8,343 nt of DNA from Dehalococcoidia bacterium (GTDB lineage Bacteria; Chloroflexota; Dehalococcoidia; Dehalococcoidales; JAUVZE01). Position 1 is the stretch's first letter, and the number at the start of each line of letters is the position of its first letter. Below, in pieces: positions 6,416 through 8,343 of this stretch. The DNA is taken from the NCBI GenBank assembly GCA_030602665.1, contig JAUVZE010000039.1:1-8343 (forward strand), given 5' to 3'. A model generated the notes under the pieces. That model was not told the origin of the DNA and ran no database searches. It was given only the letters and a program-made list of their open reading frames with translations. The position numbers were made by a program, and so were the translations under genes.

Positions 6416-6543
6416 CCCTTTAACCTCTCCCCAGAAGTGCGTGAGATAAGTGATGGTGACCTCTCCAAGAAGGGGAAGCCTAGCTTTGCCTCTTCAACCT
6501 AGGCAAGTGGTCGTCCAGCTTTATGGTGGGCGGTACTGGACGA
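6416..6543. repeat. Degenerate interspersed repeat with two tandem hairpins
   Basis: The gene-free stretch 6262-6907 contains CCCTTTAACCTCTCCCC (6416-6432), nearly identical to CCCTTAGCCTCTCCCC at 5258-5273 in the other intergenic region. A second CCTCTCC...GGGGAAG block lies at 6460-6477. Two hairpins follow: GCCTAG/CTAGGC (6478-6483, 6499-6504) and TCGTCCAG/CTGGACGA (6511-6518, 6536-6543, 17-nt loop). CCTCTCCCC-type intergenic repeats are familiar from many bacterial genomes. The rest of 6262-6907 shows no convincing gene, and short open frames there lack ribosome-binding sites and recognisable motifs. Confidence 0.45.
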
Positions 6544-6838
6544 TAGACAGAACTTTTGAAATGGCCTTCAGCCTCAATACATAGCCACTTACAGAACCTA
6601 ATTGTAGCAGCAAGGGATAAGGTATGGTAACTGTTGGATGAGCATGCGTCTGGTGACAGTTTGGTGAATCGTCAGAAGAACTTTTTGATTAATAGCAAGC
6701 TATTGCCGTTGAGACATGAGGCAGGATTGTGAGAATCCCGCTAAACAGCGAATTATCCAAACTCTTGTTGTCTTCTAGAAAGAAGCCACTGAGGTCACAT
6801 TCCGATGTTTCGTGCAGCTTCACGATTTGGATCCACTT

Positions 6839-6867
6839 TTGTTCTGCAGTTCCCAGTCTGCTATTAT
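6839..6867 (+). promoter_or_regulatory. Predicted promoter of the DUF429 gene
   Basis: TTGTTC (6839-6844) and TATTAT (6862-6867) are separated by 17 nt, with the expected start site near 6874. This gives a leader of about 52 nt to the ATG at 6926. It is a moderate match, but its position fits the gene well. Confidence 0.4.
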
Positions 6868-6925
6868 TGGATTATGCCTCTAGGCACGACATAGTCAAGG
6901 AGGGTATGTGTCCGTAGGAGACTCA

Positions 6926-7618
6926 ATGTTTGTTGGGATTGACCTATCAGACGCTTTTGCCAAGCATAAGCGGAGATGCACTAGAGCGATTCTAGGGACA
7001 AACCTTTGTTGTACGTTTGATGAATGGGAATATGACCCAACAGGTTCGGCAATAGTGCCGTCTGTAGTAGCCCACTCGCCTCACATTGTGGCTATAGATG
7101 GCCCTCAGGGGTTGGCGAGCAACCTGGCGCAACGGATGAGACTCTGTGAGCAACAGCTAGGCGCAGCGGGAAAATCGTCGTACGCCTTTCGCCCTATTGG
7201 ACAACCATACGCCGGTTTCGTTCGCGGCTCAGTTGAACTATTCTATTCATTATATAAATCTGGACATTTCCACCTACATGGCGTGGAGCATGCGCAAGAA
7301 TCAGATACCAACCTTATAGAGGTGTACCCGGGGGCTGCTTGGCCTGTGCTCGCTAGGCAGCGTCTGAAAAACAAGAGACTATTAGAAGGCAGAAGGGCTC
7401 GTTATGGCCTGATGGTAAGACTGGGGATAACTTTTGCTCAAAGATATAGCATTGAGGTGCTGCCAACGCATGATCAGCTTGATGCTGCTGTAGCTGCATA
7501 CATCGCCTATCTCTTCAAAAGTGGAAAGACCTGCGACTATGGTGAAAAACCATTTGAAGATACTAATCTGGGAATTCTTCGCGAGGGTCTAATCGTTCAA
7601 CCTGTCAAAAGCTCGTAG
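6926..7618 (+). CDS. DUF429 domain protein (predicted RNase H-like fold nuclease)
   Basis: A 230-residue protein that I recognise as DUF429. Acidic residues sit where an RNase H-like active site is expected: Asp6 in VGIDLS, Asp58 in VAIDGPQG, Glu132 in LIEVYPGAAWPVL, and Asp183/Asp186 in THDQLDAAVAAYIAYL. The family is predicted to be a nuclease from its fold. Its biological role is not established. I chose ATG 6926 because GGAG (6917-6920) lies 5 nt upstream and family members usually begin near M-x-x-G-I-D. A GTG at 6908 would add six residues, and the strong AAGGAGGG (6897-6904) is only 3 nt from it. The gene is monocistronic and convergent with the helix-turn-helix gene. The neighbourhood, with its repeats and small regulator, looks like accessory DNA, but no mobile-element gene is visible. 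Confidence 0.82.
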   Translation: MFVGIDLSDAFAKHKRRCTRAILGTNLCCTFDEWEYDPTGSAIVPSVVAHSPHIVAIDGPQGLASNLAQRMRLCEQQLGAAGKSSYAFRPIGQPYAGFVRGSVELFYSLYKSGHFHLHGVEHAQESDTNLIEVYPGAAWPVLARQRLKNKRLLEGRRARYGLMVRLGITFAQRYSIEVLPTHDQLDAAVAAYIAYLFKSGKTCDYGEKPFEDTNLGILREGLIVQPVKSS

Positions 7619-7741
7619 TAAACAAATGGCTTATTGTTGAGTTCTCAAACCAAGGCGCACCTTAACTAATAGTCAGGTGGTTTAGATCCGCGTTATTTCT
7701 TTGTCACGGAATGAATACGGGTTTGCCAGGTAGACTGGCGC

Positions 7742-8110
7742 CTAGTCTATTGCGCCTCTGTCAAGGAAGATAATTGCGGCCTCAATAAGGCTAATTATCA
7801 GATTTCTGGCTGCTCTAGGTAGCTTATCAACCCGGGCAAAATGAAACCGCAGCTGGGGGTCACCAAATGTAGTTTTGGCATCGTAGTCCATATCCTCAAG
7901 CAGTCCAGCTAGCTGCCACAGATATTGTCTCTTGACACCAAGATAGTCTGCCAGCCGATTCAGCGAAAATAGGGTCGCCTGGTAGTTTCTTTTGATGATA
8001 CTGTGAACGGTCCCGGCGCTGAGATCGGAATTTATCGATAGACTGCGGAGGGATAACCCCCTCTCCTTACACTGCTCAAGTAAGAAGTCACCTAGCTCTT
8101 TATTCGCCAA
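7742..8110 (-). CDS. Small XRE-type helix-turn-helix transcriptional regulator
   Basis: A 122-residue DNA-binding protein. The N-terminal half is a Cro/CI-type five-helix domain: helix 2 LRSLSINS (21-28), recognition helix SAGTVHSIIK (31-40), then TLFSLNRLADYLGVKRQYLWQLAGLL (46-71), the usual last helices. The C-terminal part (about 84-117) has a predicted amphipathic helix LPRAARNLIISLIEAAIIFL, possibly for dimerisation. The start is TTG at 8110 with GGAGAG (8122-8117) 6 nt upstream on the minus strand. No ATG or GTG gives the full domain. It begins 17 nt after the stop of the partial frame to its right, so the two are probably one operon. The targets are unknown. Confidence 0.82.
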   Translation of the reverse strand: MANKELGDFLLEQCKERGLSLRSLSINSDLSAGTVHSIIKRNYQATLFSLNRLADYLGVKRQYLWQLAGLLEDMDYDAKTTFGDPQLRFHFARVDKLPRAARNLIISLIEAAIIFLDRGAID

Positions 8111-8127
8111 ATACCACTCTCCAATAT

Positions 8128-8343
8128 CTATTGTAGGTCATAGTCGGACACCAGTATATGATTTAAATCACCTTCCAAGTATATGGGCTTTGCCTCATTG
8201 CCGAGGCGACAGATAAAGCCAACCCCTCTCGCCATCAAGTATTTTGGCAAAAGGGGTTGACCAAATCTCACCTTGGTGCAGTATATACAGCAGTAGGCAA
8301 ATTTATATAATGGCGTAAATACGCTGAAATTGCAAACTTTTTT
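8128..8343 (-). CDS. 3' part of an unrecognised Cys-containing reading frame, cut by the window edge
   Basis: Read leftward from the window edge this frame is open for 71 codons and stops at TAG (8130-8128). The visible peptide has cysteines at 4, 18, 19, 22 and 45 of the visible part, including C-I-Y-C, then PLLPKYLMARGVGFICRLGN and a protein-like acidic tail ending SDYDLQ. An internal ATG (8235) could start a 35-residue protein but has no Shine-Dalgarno sequence, so the start probably lies outside the window. The stop is 17 nt from the helix-turn-helix gene on the same strand. I do not recognise the family. The Cys pattern could bind a metal, but that is speculation. Chance openness of this length is possible. 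Confidence 0.42.
   Translation of the reverse strand, partial: KKVCNFSVFTPLYKFAYCCIYCTKVRFGQPLLPKYLMARGVGFICRLGNEAKPIYLEGDLNHILVSDYDLQ

Noticed and set aside
6729..6917. 62-codon plus-strand frame (GTG start) before the DUF429 gene
   Set aside because: No ribosome-binding site, no recognisable motif, and it overlaps the likely DUF429 promoter. Treated as chance.
7647..7683. Possible bidirectional terminator between the convergent genes (AAACC...ACCT / AGGTGGTTT)
   Set aside because: Short split stem with a 7-nt bulge and no T-run on either strand.
7732..7748. Palindrome AGACT-N7-AGTCT overlapping the HTH gene stop codon
   Set aside because: Only 5-bp arms with no T-run. It fits chance and gives no supported role.
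8186..8259. Two adjacent hairpins (GGCTTT-GCCTC/GAGGC-AAAGCC and CAACCCCT/AGGGGTTG)
   Set aside because: Not listed as an RNA feature because they fall inside an open frame that looks more protein-like. The ambiguity is kept in the finding on 8128-8343.
1..8343. CRISPR array, transposase, integrase or replication origin
   Set aside because: No regularly spaced direct repeats, no mobile-element protein and no origin-like iteron cluster were seen on either strand.

Overview
The window looks like chromosomal DNA of an anaerobic bacterium with mid-range G+C, and all clear genes are bacterial. The closest fit I can argue is an anaerobic Chloroflexota/Dehalococcoidia-type genome. The reasons are a Tat-exported formate-dehydrogenase-N-like molybdoprotein whose formate-oxidising signature has decayed (Dehalococcoides is known for such a protein), a CBS-ACT protein, flavoredoxin-type flavin reductase and DUF429 genes, and low-complexity CCTCTCCCC-type intergenic repeats. 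This assignment is an inference from gene content, not from a marker gene.

Layout. On the left, on the minus strand, are a tRNA-Thr(CGU) (1-72), a CBS-ACT protein (96-737) with its own good promoter, and a CsoR/FrmR-family sensor repressor (841-1125). Divergent from the repressor is a plus-strand operon: a 977-residue Tat-targeted molybdopterin oxidoreductase of the FdnG family (1283-4216), a YgeA-like Asp/Glu racemase (4216-4932, stop/start overlap), and the start of what looks like a decayed metallo-beta-lactamase-fold hydrolase (4929-5135, ATGA overlap). A 17-bp palindrome of the CsoR operator type lies exactly between the -35 and -10 boxes of the operon promoter, so the small repressor very likely controls the molybdoprotein operon.

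The middle (5136-5682) is non-coding. It holds REP-like inverted repeats, a cluster of nested and mutually exclusive hairpins (5418-5508), and a near-consensus promoter for a flavoredoxin-type flavin reductase (5683-6261). A second non-coding stretch (6262-6907) shares a CCTCTCCCC-type repeat with the first, has two tandem hairpins, and ends in a promoter for a DUF429 protein (6926-7618).

On the right, convergent to DUF429, is a small XRE-type helix-turn-helix regulator (7742-8110, TTG start). It is preceded 17 nt upstream by the 3' end of a cysteine-containing reading frame that runs off the window (8128-8343).

The most interesting unit is the divergent regulator/molybdoprotein pair. The repressor has the C-X-C ligand pattern with the Cu-binding His replaced by Tyr, and the molybdoprotein has Cys-Val where formate dehydrogenases have Sec/Cys-His. 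It also has no electron-transfer subunit beside it and is coupled to an amino-acid racemase. Both the signal and the reaction therefore appear to differ from the textbook members of these families.
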